Shown here in pieces: positions 6,808-16,544 of a stretch of 64,000 nucleotides of DNA. Both the position numbers and the translations under genes were made by a program. Source of the DNA: Blautia sp. Marseille-P3087. GTDB lineage: Bacteria > Bacillota > Clostridia > Lachnospirales > Lachnospiraceae. The notes beneath the pieces were generated by a model, which ran no database searches, was not told the DNA's origin, and saw only the letters and a list, made by a program, of their open reading frames with translations. Location of the stretch: NCBI RefSeq assembly GCF_900120195.1, contig NZ_LT635539.1, positions 1,872,649-1,936,648 on the forward strand. Reading direction: 5' to 3'. Every line of letters starts with the position of its first letter. Position 1 is the first letter of the stretch.

Positions 6808-7979
6808 AAAATTTTTCCAGAAAACTCTCCCTGCAATGGCGTCTGACACTGATCACCGCTCTGCTTGTAACAATCACCTGCATACTGATGTACTTTTTTA
6901 TCAGTCAGTCCGCAGTTACCGGTATGGACCACCTGCAAAATTATATCGTACAAATTAATAAAACCGATTCTTCACCAATTACTTTTAACATAGATCCAAC
7001 TATCTTGTTTCCTGATCTCACAGAACAGGTAACAACGACCAAACATCTTTTTCAGATTCGAAGCCTCATTGCCACAATACTTATCATTCTGCTGAGCAGT
7101 GCCTGCACATATTTTGTCAGCCGCCGGGCATTAAAACCATTGCACAGTCTCAGCACAAAAGTTGAAAAAATCCAGGCACAAAACCTCTCCGAACCACTTG
7201 AAGTACCGGACAGTAACGATGAAATCTCGAAGCTGACACTTTCTTTTAACGAAATGCTTTCCCGTCTGAATGACGCCTTTACAGCACAGAAACAGTTTTC
7301 TGCCAGTGCCGCGCATGAGCTTCGTACACCCCTTGCGGTCATGCAGACAAATCTGGAAGTTTTTTCCCGCAAGAAAGAGCCCTCCGCTGATGAATATCAG
7401 AAGCTTTTTTCCATGATTCAGGAACAGACCGGACGACTCTCCCATCTGGCAGAAATACTTCTCGATATGACCGGGATACAGACGATTGAACGTTCTGAAA
7501 CAATCTCGCTGGCAGAGCTTACAGATGAAGTTCTCTGCGACCTGACTTCAATTGCTGAGCAAAAACAAATTAAGCTGATTCAGGAGGATGGAGACTGTAC
7601 CATCACCGGAAGTTATCTTCTTCTCTACCGTGCTGTGTATAATCTTGTGGAAAATGCAATTAAATACAACCATCCCGGTGGAAAAGTAACGGTAAACATC
7701 CAGCAGAAAAATTTCCTTCTGAACCCCGCCACCCCTCCTGTTCCGGCAGACTGCGCCCTCGTTGAAGTATCTGACACCGGGATCGGAATTTCTCCGGAAT
7801 ATCAGGAAAAAATTTTCACCCCGTTTTTCCGTGTAGACAAATCCCGAAGCCGCGCTATGGGCGGCGCCGGACTTGGGCTCGCGCTCGTAAATGAAATTGC
7901 CAGACAGCATGGTGGCGAAGTAAAAGTCCTGAAAAGCAATAAAAACGGCAGCACGATTGCCCTCATACTGCCACTGTAA
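6804..7979 (+). CDS. sensor histidine kinase (HisKA/HATPase)
   Basis: A 391-aa membrane kinase. Two membrane segments (about 13-33 and 87-107) flank a short ~50-aa extracytoplasmic loop. A HAMP region and coiled coil (108-160) lead to the HisKA domain with H171 (AAHELRTPLAVM), then the HATPase_c boxes: N (NLVENAIKYNHPGG), G1 (DTGIGISPEYQ), F (FTPFFRVDKS) and G2 (GGAGLGLALV). The loop is too small for a known sensor domain, so it may detect a partner protein or membrane state. It is coupled to the preceding response regulator by a 4-bp overlap. Confidence 0.94.
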   Translation: MKNFSRKLSLQWRLTLITALLVTITCILMYFFISQSAVTGMDHLQNYIVQINKTDSSPITFNIDPTILFPDLTEQVTTTKHLFQIRSLIATILIILLSSACTYFVSRRALKPLHSLSTKVEKIQAQNLSEPLEVPDSNDEISKLTLSFNEMLSRLNDAFTAQKQFSASAAHELRTPLAVMQTNLEVFSRKKEPSADEYQKLFSMIQEQTGRLSHLAEILLDMTGIQTIERSETISLAELTDEVLCDLTSIAEQKQIKLIQEDGDCTITGSYLLLYRAVYNLVENAIKYNHPGGKVTVNIQQKNFLLNPATPPVPADCALVEVSDTGIGISPEYQEKIFTPFFRVDKSRSRAMGGAGLGLALVNEIARQHGGEVKVLKSNKNGSTIALILPL

Positions 7980-7984
7980 AGCAT

Positions 7985-8020
7985 CAGGCACAAACCACTG
8001 TTTTATGTGATCTGTGCCTG
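7985..8020. terminator. bidirectional terminator between the kinase gene and deoB
   Basis: CAGGCACA (7985-7992) pairs perfectly with TGTGCCTG (8013-8020), and a CAC/GTG pair extends the stem inside. It lies between two converging genes. Confidence 0.6.
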
Positions 8021-8029
8021 TATTGATTT

Positions 8030-9238
8030 TCAATCTAAAATTTCTTTCATCGGTGTGCCGATCGTTCCTTCCGGCATCGCAACTCCGAAATTTGATGCAA
8101 TCGTCGCGCCGATATCAGCAAAGGAATCAGACTCCGGCAGATTTCCGCTTATTTTCAGTTTCGGCGAATACAGAAGAAGCGGTACATATTCTCTTGTGTG
8201 GTCGGTTCCTGTATAAGTCGGGTCATTTCCATGATCCGCAGTGATCATCAAAAGATCATCATCCCTGAGAACTTTCAGAAACTCACCTAATTTCACATCA
8301 AAACGCTCAAGCTCTGCCGCATATCCTTCCGGGTTTCTGCGATGTCCCCAAAGCGCATCAAAATCAACAAGATTTGTAAAACAAAGTCCTGTAAAATCCG
8401 TCTTTGCATAATCAATCGTCTGATCCATTCCGTTAACAGAGCTTACGGAATGCACGGAATCTGTGATTCCTTCACCATCAAAAATATCATGGATCTTACC
8501 GACTGCCAGCACATCATAACCGTTTTCTTTCAACGCATCCATTGCTGTTTTATTTGTCGGTTTTAATGCATAATCATGGCGGTTGCTGGTTCGCTTGAAA
8601 TTCTCCGGTGAATCACCGACATACGGCCTTGCAATTACGCGACCTACTCGCCATTCCTCTTTGAGCGTCAGCTTTCTCGCGATCTCACAGCAACGATACA
8701 GATTTGCCAGATCAAATGTCTTTTCATTTCCGCAGATCTGCAATACAGAATCTGCAGAAGTATAAACGATCATCGCATTTTCCTGCATCTCCTGCATACC
8801 AAGTTCTTTAATGATCTCTGTTCCACTTGCGCTTTTATTTCCGATAACCTTTTTGCCACACTGCTTCTCAAGCTCGTCGATCAGTTCCTGCGGAAAACCG
8901 GTTTCCGTAAATGTCTTAAACGGTTTTGTCGTATGGATACCCATCATTTCCCAGTGTCCGGTCATCGTATCCTTGCCATTGCTCTGCTCTTTCATTCGCT
9001 TGTAGCAGCCCAGCGGTTTCTCAACAGGATGAATACCTTCCATTGCTTTCAGGTTTGCCAGACCCAGACTCCGTAGATGAGGCATCTTATCCTCATGCAG
9101 ATATTTGCCCAGATGACCGAGCGTATCTGCGCCTTCATCTCCAAACTTCGCTGCGTCCGGCATATATCCCATGCCGACCGAATCCAGCACAATTACAAAT
9201 ATTCTCTGATATTTCACTTTATCGTTTACCTTTGTCAT
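8030..9238 (-). CDS. deoB: phosphopentomutase
   Basis: A 402-aa phosphopentomutase of the alkaline-phosphatase superfamily. It interconverts (deoxy)ribose 1-phosphate and 5-phosphate in nucleoside salvage. Metal and substrate motifs are present: [21 protein letters not shown] at the N-terminus with GADTLGHL, the [12 protein letters not shown] segment carrying the phosphorylated threonine, [17 protein letters not shown] and [20 protein letters not shown] near the C-terminus. Length is normal for DeoB (about 390-410). The start was placed at ATG 9236-9238, which has AGGTGAG 6 nt upstream, rather than the ATG 21 nt earlier. It is a single gene with its own promoter; no other deo genes are adjacent. 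Confidence 0.96.
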   Translation of the reverse strand: MTKVNDKVKYQRIFVIVLDSVGMGYMPDAAKFGDEGADTLGHLGKYLHEDKMPHLRSLGLANLKAMEGIHPVEKPLGCYKRMKEQSNGKDTMTGHWEMMGIHTTKPFKTFTETGFPQELIDELEKQCGKKVIGNKSASGTEIIKELGMQEMQENAMIVYTSADSVLQICGNEKTFDLANLYRCCEIARKLTLKEEWRVGRVIARPYVGDSPENFKRTSNRHDYALKPTNKTAMDALKENGYDVLAVGKIHDIFDGEGITDSVHSVSSVNGMDQTIDYAKTDFTGLCFTNLVDFDALWGHRRNPEGYAAELERFDVKLGEFLKVLRDDDLLMITADHGNDPTYTGTDHTREYVPLLLYSPKLKISGNLPESDSFADIGATIASNFGVAMPEGTIGTPMKEILD

Positions 9239-9271
9239 ATGGAACTCACCTGCTTTCATTATGTTATGATA

Positions 9272-9300
9272 ATTATACCCCGATGACCATAGAATTACAA
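9272..9300 (-). promoter_or_regulatory. sigma-A promoter of deoB
   Basis: Minus-strand TTGTAA (9295-9300), 17-bp spacer and TATAAT (9272-9277), ending about 34 bp before the deoB start. Confidence 0.75.
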
Positions 9301-9343
9301 TTACATCGACAGGCTGCTCCTGTTTCTTTTCGCTAATTATTTT

Positions 9344-10045
9344 TTATTCTATCCGCAGCATCCGATAGCCTATTCCAACATGAGTCTGTATATATGAGAC
9401 ATCACTCTTTTCTGTTTCCAGTTTCTTTCTCAAAGTCGCCATAAACACACGAAGAGAAGCTACATCACTCTCTGCGCTTCTGTTCCAGATCTGCTGCGTG
9501 ATATATGTATGCGTCAGTACCTTACCTACATTACGCGACAAAAGGCACAAAAGTTTATATTCAATAGGGGTCAGATGCAGTTCTTCACCTCTCAGATAAG
9601 TACAACCGGCCGTATAATCAATTTTCAGTTCACCATTGGTAAAAGTCGATTCTTCCTGCATCTCGCCTGTCTGGAGCAGTGCAAGTCGTCTCTGCGTGAC
9701 GCGTATCCGTGCAAGAAGTTCCTCGACTGAAAATGGTTTCGTTATATAATCATCTGCGCCTGCATCCAGCGCTTCTATCTTATCTGTGTCTTCGTTTCTT
9801 GCACTTATAACAATAATCGGCATATTTGACCACATTCTGATTCTTTTGATCACTTCCACTCCCTCTATATCCGGCAAGCCCAGGTCCAGCAAAACAATAT
9901 CCGGATTATGTGAGGAGGCCTCCAGAATGGCAGAGGTACCATTCTCTGCTTCCAGATATTTATAATCATGTGTCTTTAATGCTGTTATGATCAGGTTTCG
10001 TATCGGACGATCATCTTCAACAACCAGAATCGAATTTTTATTCAT
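9344..10045 (-). CDS. kdpE: KdpE-like response regulator
   Basis: A 233-aa OmpR-family regulator of the KdpE type. The receiver domain has D11-D12 acidic residues (SILVVEDDRPIRNLI), the acceptor aspartate in DIVLLDLGLPDIEG and the KPFSVEELLARIR segment. The DNA-binding half contains LTPIEYKLLCLLSRNVGKVLTH and a typical KdpE ending (SYIQTHVGIGYRMLRIE). Its start overlaps the kdpD-like stop by 8 bp. It is the last gene of the ktrB-ktrA-kdpD-kdpE unit, so its target is probably this operon rather than kdpABC, which is absent from the window. Confidence 0.92.
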   Translation of the reverse strand: MNKNSILVVEDDRPIRNLIITALKTHDYKYLEAENGTSAILEASSHNPDIVLLDLGLPDIEGVEVIKRIRMWSNMPIIVISARNEDTDKIEALDAGADDYITKPFSVEELLARIRVTQRRLALLQTGEMQEESTFTNGELKIDYTAGCTYLRGEELHLTPIEYKLLCLLSRNVGKVLTHTYITQQIWNRSAESDVASLRVFMATLRKKLETEKSDVSYIQTHVGIGYRMLRIE

Positions 10046-11813
10046 TTAATATCACCTCACTTAATGGCAGAGTAAACGTAAAAATACATCCTCTCGGAAT
10101 ATTATCTGTCAGCATCAGAGTTCCCCCGTGTGCTTCAATAATTGACCGACAAAGGGCAAGGCCAAGGCCAAGACTTCGATGACTGTCAGCGATTGTATTA
10201 TTGCCTGTATAGAACATTTCAAATATATGCGGTTTTACTTCATCTGAAATACCCGGTCCGTTATCAGCTACACTGATCTGTGCTTTACCGTCCTTCTTTA
10301 TTCCTCTGATGCATATCTTTGAGCCCGGCAGTGTATATTTTATTGCATTATCAATCAGATTTACAAGAACCTGGATTATAAGCCGCACATCCATATATAC
10401 GAGAATAAATTCTTCACATTCTACGTCAATCTGATAATCCTCATGTTTTCGGCTGATGTGGCGCAATGATTCTGTAATGACTTCGTCCAGAAGCTGATCT
10501 GTAAATTTAATCTTTAATCTTCCATCATTCAGCCTCGTGATAGAAAGCAGATTTTCCACAACATCAATCAGCCAGTCTGCATCATCATAAATATCTGAAT
10601 AAATTTGACGTTTTGTTGCCTCATCCAGACAGCTTCCATTGTTTAACAGCATATCTGCATTTCCGGATATCGAACAAAGAGGTGTTCGAAGATCATGTGA
10701 AATCGCACGCAAAAGATCCGCACGAAGCTGTTCATTTTTAGCAAATACTGCATTTTTTTCTTTTTCTATTGCATTATGTGAATTTTCCATCGTAAGTGCA
10801 CATTCATTAAGAACAGAAATCAGAATGCTGTTCTCATAAGAATCCAGTTTTTTCTTCTGCAATGGAATTCCAATTACACCATATACATTGTCTCCACTTT
10901 TAATAACAAAGTATAAACATCTGGCACTGCTGAAATGATTCGTTGTTGCACCTGCATTCTGCCTATTCTCATATGCCCACCTGGCTACATACTGTTCTTC
11001 TGATGTCAGAAGTTCTCCCTGCCTTCCACTTTCGTCATTATGAAAAAACAGACTGCCGCCGGACAGTTCTCCGTTTTCTTCAATATACGCAACAATATTA
11101 CAGTTTAACAGACGCACCAGTTGTTTACAGGTAACACAAAGGATATCTCTTCTGTCTTTTACCTGTTGGAGTAGACGGTTTGTATCAAATAAAATCTGTG
11201 TGCAAAAAGCCTGCTGTGCCGATAACCTTGCATGCTCTTTTAGTTTTGCCGCAAGTGTTCCTGTCAGTACGGATGAGATAAGCATGATCAGAAATGTCAC
11301 AGGATAACCAACTGCATATGTCTGAAATGACATTCTTGGTTCTGTAAGAAAAAAGCAAAAAAGAACGACACTTAAAAACGAACCGGCCAGACTGCAAAGA
11401 TATCCATCTGTTAAAATTGAGGTGAGCAATACTCCAAGGATATATATGGTAACTATATTCGCATCTGTGAAATACAGTTTCTGAAATATCAGTCCAATCA
11501 GTGTACAGCCAATAAATATTGAAACTGTCAGAATATAATCTTTTACTGATGGTGTTTCAATATGGAGCTTAAACTTCTGCTTCTGACCGGTTTCCGGCAT
11601 AACTGTACCCGGAATAACATGCATGTATGCATTCTTTTTTCTTCCTTTTGAACTCATCTCGACTTTTTTTAATAACTGCAGATTTGAACGTTCATCAGAA
11701 AGTTCTTTTCGGCTTTCCTTAATAAAGCATCCCAGTTTTGACACCATAAAAAGTCCCAGTCCAAATATTACACATACAATCAATATCAGAGTTCCCTTTT
11801 CCATTATCATCAC
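10038..11813 (-). CDS. KdpD-like sensor histidine kinase without the N-terminal KdpD/Usp domains
   Basis: A 591-aa kinase. After one N-terminal membrane helix (residues 8-25) and a basic linker comes a DUF4118-type four-helix membrane block (~93-187: GCTLIGLIFQKLYF, IYILGVLLTSILTDGY, TEPRMSFQTY), a GAF-like region (~200-345), HisKA with H373 (ISHDLRTPLCSISG) and HATPase_c (LVNLIDNAIKYTLPGSK, ADNGPGISDEVKPHIF, SLGLGLALCRSII). Full-length KdpD is ~900 aa with a Walker-type KdpD domain and a Usp domain; both are missing here. The frame begins with GTG at 11811-11813, and the ATG at 11802-11804 is an alternative. It starts 10 bp after the TrkA-type gene. Confidence 0.88.
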   Translation of the reverse strand: MMIMEKGTLILIVCVIFGLGLFMVSKLGCFIKESRKELSDERSNLQLLKKVEMSSKGRKKNAYMHVIPGTVMPETGQKQKFKLHIETPSVKDYILTVSIFIGCTLIGLIFQKLYFTDANIVTIYILGVLLTSILTDGYLCSLAGSFLSVVLFCFFLTEPRMSFQTYAVGYPVTFLIMLISSVLTGTLAAKLKEHARLSAQQAFCTQILFDTNRLLQQVKDRRDILCVTCKQLVRLLNCNIVAYIEENGELSGGSLFFHNDESGRQGELLTSEEQYVARWAYENRQNAGATTNHFSSARCLYFVIKSGDNVYGVIGIPLQKKKLDSYENSILISVLNECALTMENSHNAIEKEKNAVFAKNEQLRADLLRAISHDLRTPLCSISGNADMLLNNGSCLDEATKRQIYSDIYDDADWLIDVVENLLSITRLNDGRLKIKFTDQLLDEVITESLRHISRKHEDYQIDVECEEFILVYMDVRLIIQVLVNLIDNAIKYTLPGSKICIRGIKKDGKAQISVADNGPGISDEVKPHIFEMFYTGNNTIADSHRSLGLGLALCRSIIEAHGGTLMLTDNIPRGCIFTFTLPLSEVILNE

Positions 11814-11822
11814 CCACTATCT

Positions 11823-12473
11823 TCAGATATGAAAACATTTTTGAATTGTTTTATAATCACCCAGTACCAGAAGTGTACTCCCATCGTTCAGAACTGTATC
11901 AGCCGATATTGCCACACCGATTTCGCCGCCTTCATTTTTGACTGCCAGAATATTTATATTATGTTTCTTTCTTATGTCAAGTTCACCTATAGTTTTTCCA
12001 ATCCACTCATACGGTATTTCTACTTCGAAGATTGCATGAGATGCATCGACTTCCATATAATCAAGGATATGATCATCCGCATAACGAATGGATGCCCATT
12101 TTGCCACCTGTTTTTCAGGATAAACCACCTTATCTGCACCATTTCGCAAAAGGAATTTTTCATGGACATCCCGTTCCGCTCTGGAAATTACCAGTCTGGC
12201 TCCCAGTTCCTTTAGTAAAGAAGTCGTCTCAAGCGAATTCTGAAAACTACCTCCAATCGTCACAAAACAGATATCATAATTTCCGATTCCCAGAGATTTC
12301 AGAAATTCAGCATCTGTGCTGTCTCCAATCTGAGCATTGGTAACAAACGGAAGAACTTTCTCTACTCTTTCCTCATTCAGATCTACCGCCATAATCTCAT
12401 GTCCCATCTGATTAAGCTGCATTGCAATGTGTTTTCCAAATCTTCCAAGTCCAATAATTAAAATATTCTTCAT
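11823..12473 (-). CDS. KtrA/TrkA-type potassium channel regulatory subunit
   Basis: A 216-aa cytoplasmic RCK protein. The Rossmann motif IIGLGRFGKHIAMQL at residue 5 and the acidic end of strand 2 (MAVDLNEERVEKV) mark an NAD/ATP-binding RCK_N domain. The second half (~135-214) is an RCK_C domain (ASHAIFEVEIPYEWIGKTI, DGSTLLVLGDY), which in KtrA homologues binds c-di-AMP. The size is that of KtrA (about 220 aa) and half of enterobacterial TrkA. AAAGGAG precedes the ATG. It follows the membrane subunit gene by 12 bp and gates it. Confidence 0.93.
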   Translation of the reverse strand: MKNILIIGLGRFGKHIAMQLNQMGHEIMAVDLNEERVEKVLPFVTNAQIGDSTDAEFLKSLGIGNYDICFVTIGGSFQNSLETTSLLKELGARLVISRAERDVHEKFLLRNGADKVVYPEKQVAKWASIRYADDHILDYMEVDASHAIFEVEIPYEWIGKTIGELDIRKKHNINILAVKNEGGEIGVAISADTVLNDGSTLLVLGDYKTIQKCFHI

Positions 12474-12485
12474 AAAAAAGCTCCT

Positions 12486-13823
12486 TTAACCCACTGTGAT
12501 TTTTTCCATTGGCATTCTTGCATTATTATTATTTTTTCCTGAAAATACTGCATAGATCAGTGTCAGTCCACCCACGCGCCCCAGGTACATAAGTACAATC
12601 AATATCAGTCGTGATATTATATGTAGATCGGGCGTAACACCCAGAGTCAGTCCTACCGTTCCTATAGCTGAAGCTGCCTCATAAAAACAGGTTAGCACAG
12701 GTAAGCCTTCATAAGCACTGATTATGATCCCGCCTCCAAAGAACAGCATCAGGTACAGCATAGCAATTGTTGCCGCATTTTTTATCACCTGAACATCAAA
12801 TCTTCTTCCAAAAGCACCTGCATCTTCACGGCTTCTGAATGTAGCAAATGCATTCAGGATCAGTACTGCAAAAGTTGTTGTCTTCATACCTCCCGCTGTG
12901 GAACTTGGTGATCCTCCGATCAGCATCAGCAATATCATAACCGACTTTCCTGCTTCTGTCATCAACGGGAGATCTGCAGTATTAAACCCGGCTGTTCTCG
13001 TTGTAACTGACTGAAATATTGAATACAGCAGACGTTTTTTAAACAGAAACTCTCCAAAATCATTGGCAAAAAATAAAATTGCCGGCAATATAATAAGAAG
13101 AACAGTTGTTATCAGAATCACCTTGCTCTGCATACGATAACGTCTGAAATTTAATTTATTTTTATAAAAGTCTTCCCAGGTAAGAAATCCGATACCTCCG
13201 ATTATAATCAGAAGCATGATCACCATATTCAGCCATATATTATCGCCATATCCTGAAAGAGATACAAACCTGTGCCCTTCTGTTCCCAGTATGTCAAACC
13301 CGGCATTGCAAAATGCAGATACTGAATGAAATACGGACATCCAGATTCCCCTCCGCCCAAAATCATGGCAAAATACCGGGAGAAGTAAAATTGCTCCAAT
13401 CGCCTCAACCAAAAAAGTTCCTCTCAGTATGAATTTTGTCAACCGGACAATTCCGCCTACCTGCGGTGCCGATATTGCGCTCTGCATAGTGCTGCGCTGC
13501 ATAAGAGATATTTTTCTTCCGGAAAGCATAAATGCAGCGACAGCAACTGTCACTACCCCCAGCCCACCTGTCTGTATAAGTATAAGAATAACTGTCTGAC
13601 CAAATCCGGACCAGTAGCTGCCTGTGTCCTGTACAACAAGTCCCGTCACACAAACTGCAGAAGTTGAAGTAAAAAGTGCTTCGTCAAATGGAGTTACGAT
13701 TCCATCTGCAGACGAGACCGGAAGCATCAGAAGAAGCGTTCCCAAAAGAATCACTCCTGCAAACCCTAATATGATCATCTGAAATGACGTCAGATGTTTT
13801 TTTCTGTGAAAATTCTCCTGCAT
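12486..13823 (-). CDS. KtrB/TrkH-type potassium uptake membrane subunit
   Basis: A 445-aa polytopic potassium transporter. The four pore loops with selectivity-filter glycines are visible: STSAVCVTGLVVQDTG, HSVSAFCNAGFDILG, SVTTRTAGFNTADLP and EAASAIGTVGLTLGVTP. The intramembrane GGSPSSTAGGMKTTT loop before the last repeat is also typical. About eight to ten membrane helices are predicted. It is the promoter-proximal gene of ktrB-ktrA-kdpD-kdpE and uses AAGGAG before the ATG. The 263 bp upstream contain no recognisable c-di-AMP riboswitch. Confidence 0.94.
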   Translation of the reverse strand: MQENFHRKKHLTSFQMIILGFAGVILLGTLLLMLPVSSADGIVTPFDEALFTSTSAVCVTGLVVQDTGSYWSGFGQTVILILIQTGGLGVVTVAVAAFMLSGRKISLMQRSTMQSAISAPQVGGIVRLTKFILRGTFLVEAIGAILLLPVFCHDFGRRGIWMSVFHSVSAFCNAGFDILGTEGHRFVSLSGYGDNIWLNMVIMLLIIIGGIGFLTWEDFYKNKLNFRRYRMQSKVILITTVLLIILPAILFFANDFGEFLFKKRLLYSIFQSVTTRTAGFNTADLPLMTEAGKSVMILLMLIGGSPSSTAGGMKTTTFAVLILNAFATFRSREDAGAFGRRFDVQVIKNAATIAMLYLMLFFGGGIIISAYEGLPVLTCFYEAASAIGTVGLTLGVTPDLHIISRLILIVLMYLGRVGGLTLIYAVFSGKNNNNARMPMEKITVG

Positions 13824-14001
13824 AAATGTATGGCTCCTTTTTTAATATTTTGCACATGCAGATTTTAATCTTTTTATTCCAGTCTTATTATATATATAAC
13901 TCCTCAAAGATTGTATAAAATTATCGGAATCAATATTAAGATTTTATAAAGAAAATAAATAGACGACACTGTGAAACGACAAAACTGATCTGTACCGAAA
14001 A

Positions 14002-14034
14002 GGAGAAGTCTGAAAGATATTTTCAAACTTCTCC
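14002..14034. terminator. terminator hairpin after the 14.1-15.1 kb secreted protein gene
   Basis: GGAGAAGT (14002-14009) pairs with ACTTCTCC (14027-14034), extended by TGAAA/TTTCA. On the minus strand it is followed by TTTTC. A close relative of this hairpin lies at 17881-17904. Confidence 0.6.
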
Positions 14035-14086
14035 CTTTATAATTATGTCTTAAAAGATTATATCAATAAAGAAAACAACATCACAA

Positions 14087-15097
14087 CTATTCTTCCGGCA
14101 GCCACCTTACGGAACGCAGGACGGTCTCGACAACCTGATCGTTCCCTCTGTTTTCACCTGCAAAGATCACCATGTCAATCTGTGTCGCATCTTTCCGGTC
14201 AATAAACACGATTCCGTAAAGGCTGTCTGTCGAGCAGAAAACACATGGAATTCCATTGATCTCTGCTTCTTTTTCCAGTTTGAATCCCTGCTCGTTGATC
14301 TGTTCTTTCAACACATCCATCATTGTCATGTTATTATCGGCAAGCTCCTGCTCAATCTCTTTCCTCGTCTCTTCATTGTCAGGCTCCGTTGCCATCGCCA
14401 TACAGATATAGGCTTTGTCTTCAGATACAGAAATATATTTCACACCACCTGCAATGTCTTCTTCGTCCGGCTGGCAGGCATCCCATTCTGTCGGAAGATA
14501 CAGTTCAAACAAATCTTCTATCTTTGTCCATATACCATCGTATCCGGCTTTCGTTTCATCAAAAGAACTTACTTCATCTGTCGGCTCCGCATGACGCATG
14601 CATACATGATCTTTTACATAATCAATTTCCGAGAAAAGCTGCTGATATTCCTCGCTGATGCTTTCATCTTCCATATATCCCTGCACATCTGTCGGAAATG
14701 TCAGGAAATAATTCATCACAGACTCCTCGCCGAATCCTACATAATAATAGGACGGCAGCTCTGTGAAATCACTGTTTACGGAATAAGATAAGGAAAAAAG
14801 TTTCCCGCCAACTGTCCCATAATTTTCCTGCCATTTTTCTTTGCTCGCCTTATGATAAAAAGTAACACTGGTGTCCTGTGCCTGCACCGCAACCTTTCCC
14901 TGCCAGTCTGCCGGGAGTGTAACGGCAACCTCTTCAAAATAGTAAACCTGCGAGCCGTCATCCATTGTATCATTTACAAAAGTCAGCAGATTCTGCGTAT
15001 CGACCGCCCCAAAAGCTGTCGTCGAAGTCAGGGAAACAGTCATCAGAACCATTCCCATACCAGCTGCTGCCAGTGTTTTTTTCCAGTTCTTTTTCAT
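14087..15097 (-). CDS. secreted protein of unknown function
   Basis: A 336-aa exported protein. A signal peptide (MKKNWKKTLAAAGMGMVLMT ... TTAFGA) has no lipobox. The mature part is acidic and appears to hold two similar halves: each has a module around a YxFEEVAVTLPADW or LFELYLPTEWDACQ strand, then a hydrophobic strand with charged turns, and the end has GIPCVFCSTDSLYGIVFIDR and a terminal IFAGENRG-type strand. No enzyme motif was recognised. The start was set at ATG 15095-15097 with GGAGGAAG upstream. It directly follows the split HTH regulator gene, with a 40-bp gap, and is probably co-transcribed with it. Confidence 0.75.
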   Translation of the reverse strand: MKKNWKKTLAAAGMGMVLMTVSLTSTTAFGAVDTQNLLTFVNDTMDDGSQVYYFEEVAVTLPADWQGKVAVQAQDTSVTFYHKASKEKWQENYGTVGGKLFSLSYSVNSDFTELPSYYYVGFGEESVMNYFLTFPTDVQGYMEDESISEEYQQLFSEIDYVKDHVCMRHAEPTDEVSSFDETKAGYDGIWTKIEDLFELYLPTEWDACQPDEEDIAGGVKYISVSEDKAYICMAMATEPDNEETRKEIEQELADNNMTMMDVLKEQINEQGFKLEKEAEINGIPCVFCSTDSLYGIVFIDRKDATQIDMVIFAGENRGNDQVVETVLRSVRWLPEE

Positions 15098-15137
15098 TAT
15101 TTCTTCCTCCTTTTCATCCCACATTATAAATCATGCC

Positions 15138-16544
15138 TTATTCGATCTCGTCATCACGAATCGGTAATACCATATTTTCCAGTGCATATCGAAGTTTTGG
15201 ATGATGAATTACAAAGTGGATCGCCGGAGCCCGGTTCTTCGATATCATGCACCATTTTCCCTCAAAACAAGTGATCTGGATATTGTGAAAACCTTTTATC
15301 TTTGTCAGATTGAACTGATAGTTTTCGTTTGCTTTCGCATAGTCCCGGCCTGCCTTTATACATGCCAGATACTCTTCATAGGTCAGGTGGATATCTTTTT
15401 CCAGAAAACACTCTACAATCGGAAGCACCGGCGGATATTTTTCATACTCCGCTTCAGAAAGCACTGATACTTCATCCTCTACTACACTGTGCTTCAAAGT
15501 CGTCACCAGACATGTTACAGATCTTTTATAGCATTCCAAAATCACAGTTTTTTCATTCAGCACAACATGATTGCGTTCCAAAATATCTTCCAGCAGTTTT
15601 TCCGGCAGAACGCCCAGATCCGGAACCGCCAGTACACGCCTCCGCCGGCCTTCTTTCCCGGCATTTTCAATCAGAGCAGCATACAGTTCTTTTTTGCGCT
15701 CTTCCCTGTAAATATCCATCAGTGGATGTGCTTTTTTCAAAAGAAATTCCATATTTTTCTGACTGATCGATACTTCCTCTTTGCAACTGGTCAGATAATA
15801 ATGTGCCAGATCATGATGCCCGCTGATACAGTCGCCTGTCATCGCCACCTGCCCGGAACAATAATGCAGATGAGAATAGACACGATTCTGTACACCTTTC
15901 AGATAATATGGTGAAATCTGCCCGGTCATATAAAGTGGCACCCAGTTTTCCAGACCGAGCATCATATCTTTCATAGGACGTTCCACATCGTGGATGATAT
16001 GGATATGCAAACCCTTTTTAAGAACCATCGCAAGACCGAACATGTATTTTTTTGCAAAATCCTTGTCTGCAGCCATATCTTCTACCGGCATGTCACTGCA
16101 TATGTACAAGGGCTTCATTGATTTTGAAAGCACGGTATGCTTCAGAAAATCCAGTTCCCCCTCGCGCATTTCTTTCAATCCATAATAATGTCTCGAAACA
16201 GGAAGCTGAAACGGTACTTTCGGCACCTTGAAACTGTCAAAATGAATGGCACGTATATAATCATCCAGATTAAAAGAATCCACTTTACGCAGAAAACCAG
16301 ATACATAATCAACGTCTTCCGGTTTTGAAGAACTCAGCCACTCCCTCAGTTTTTTCCTGTATAGAGAACTGTCTGTAATTTCGTCTTCATTGCATTGAAT
16401 AAGATATGTCACCTTTTTCCGATCCTGCTCATCCTTATAATTAGATGCAACATACTCGCAGATTTTTTCGATAAACTGCTGATGATGTGCCGGATTGCGC
16501 TTGCCCGTCCTTATCTTTGACAGGTAGGACGGATCATAATGCAA
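15138..16544 (-). CDS. C-terminal part of a frameshifted double-HTH regulator-like protein
   Basis: A 468-aa frame with no ribosome binding site of its own. Its first residues (HYDPSYLSKIRTGKRNP) are the recognition half of an XRE-type helix-turn-helix whose first half (NISRIAAF) is in the overlapping frame upstream. The rest is a large domain without a recognised family: KPEDVDYVSGFLRKVDS, HYYGLKEMREGELDFL, and GLHIHIIHDVERPMKDMMLGLENW. One A missing from the run at 16543-16546 would explain the split. The restored protein would be ~590 aa. Similar large HTH proteins occur in Lachnospiraceae next to secreted protein genes; their function is unknown. Confidence 0.7.
   Translation of the reverse strand: MHYDPSYLSKIRTGKRNPAHHQQFIEKICEYVASNYKDEQDRKKVTYLIQCNEDEITDSSLYRKKLREWLSSSKPEDVDYVSGFLRKVDSFNLDDYIRAIHFDSFKVPKVPFQLPVSRHYYGLKEMREGELDFLKHTVLSKSMKPLYICSDMPVEDMAADKDFAKKYMFGLAMVLKKGLHIHIIHDVERPMKDMMLGLENWVPLYMTGQISPYYLKGVQNRVYSHLHYCSGQVAMTGDCISGHHDLAHYYLTSCKEEVSISQKNMEFLLKKAHPLMDIYREERKKELYAALIENAGKEGRRRRVLAVPDLGVLPEKLLEDILERNHVVLNEKTVILECYKRSVTCLVTTLKHSVVEDEVSVLSEAEYEKYPPVLPIVECFLEKDIHLTYEEYLACIKAGRDYAKANENYQFNLTKIKGFHNIQITCFEGKWCMISKNRAPAIHFVIHHPKLRYALENMVLPIRDDEIE

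Noticed and set aside
13824-14086. c-di-AMP riboswitch upstream of ktrB
   Set aside because: Expected from other Firmicutes, but the region is AT-rich with no GC-rich ydaO-like pairing pattern; only the terminator of the neighbouring gene was seen.
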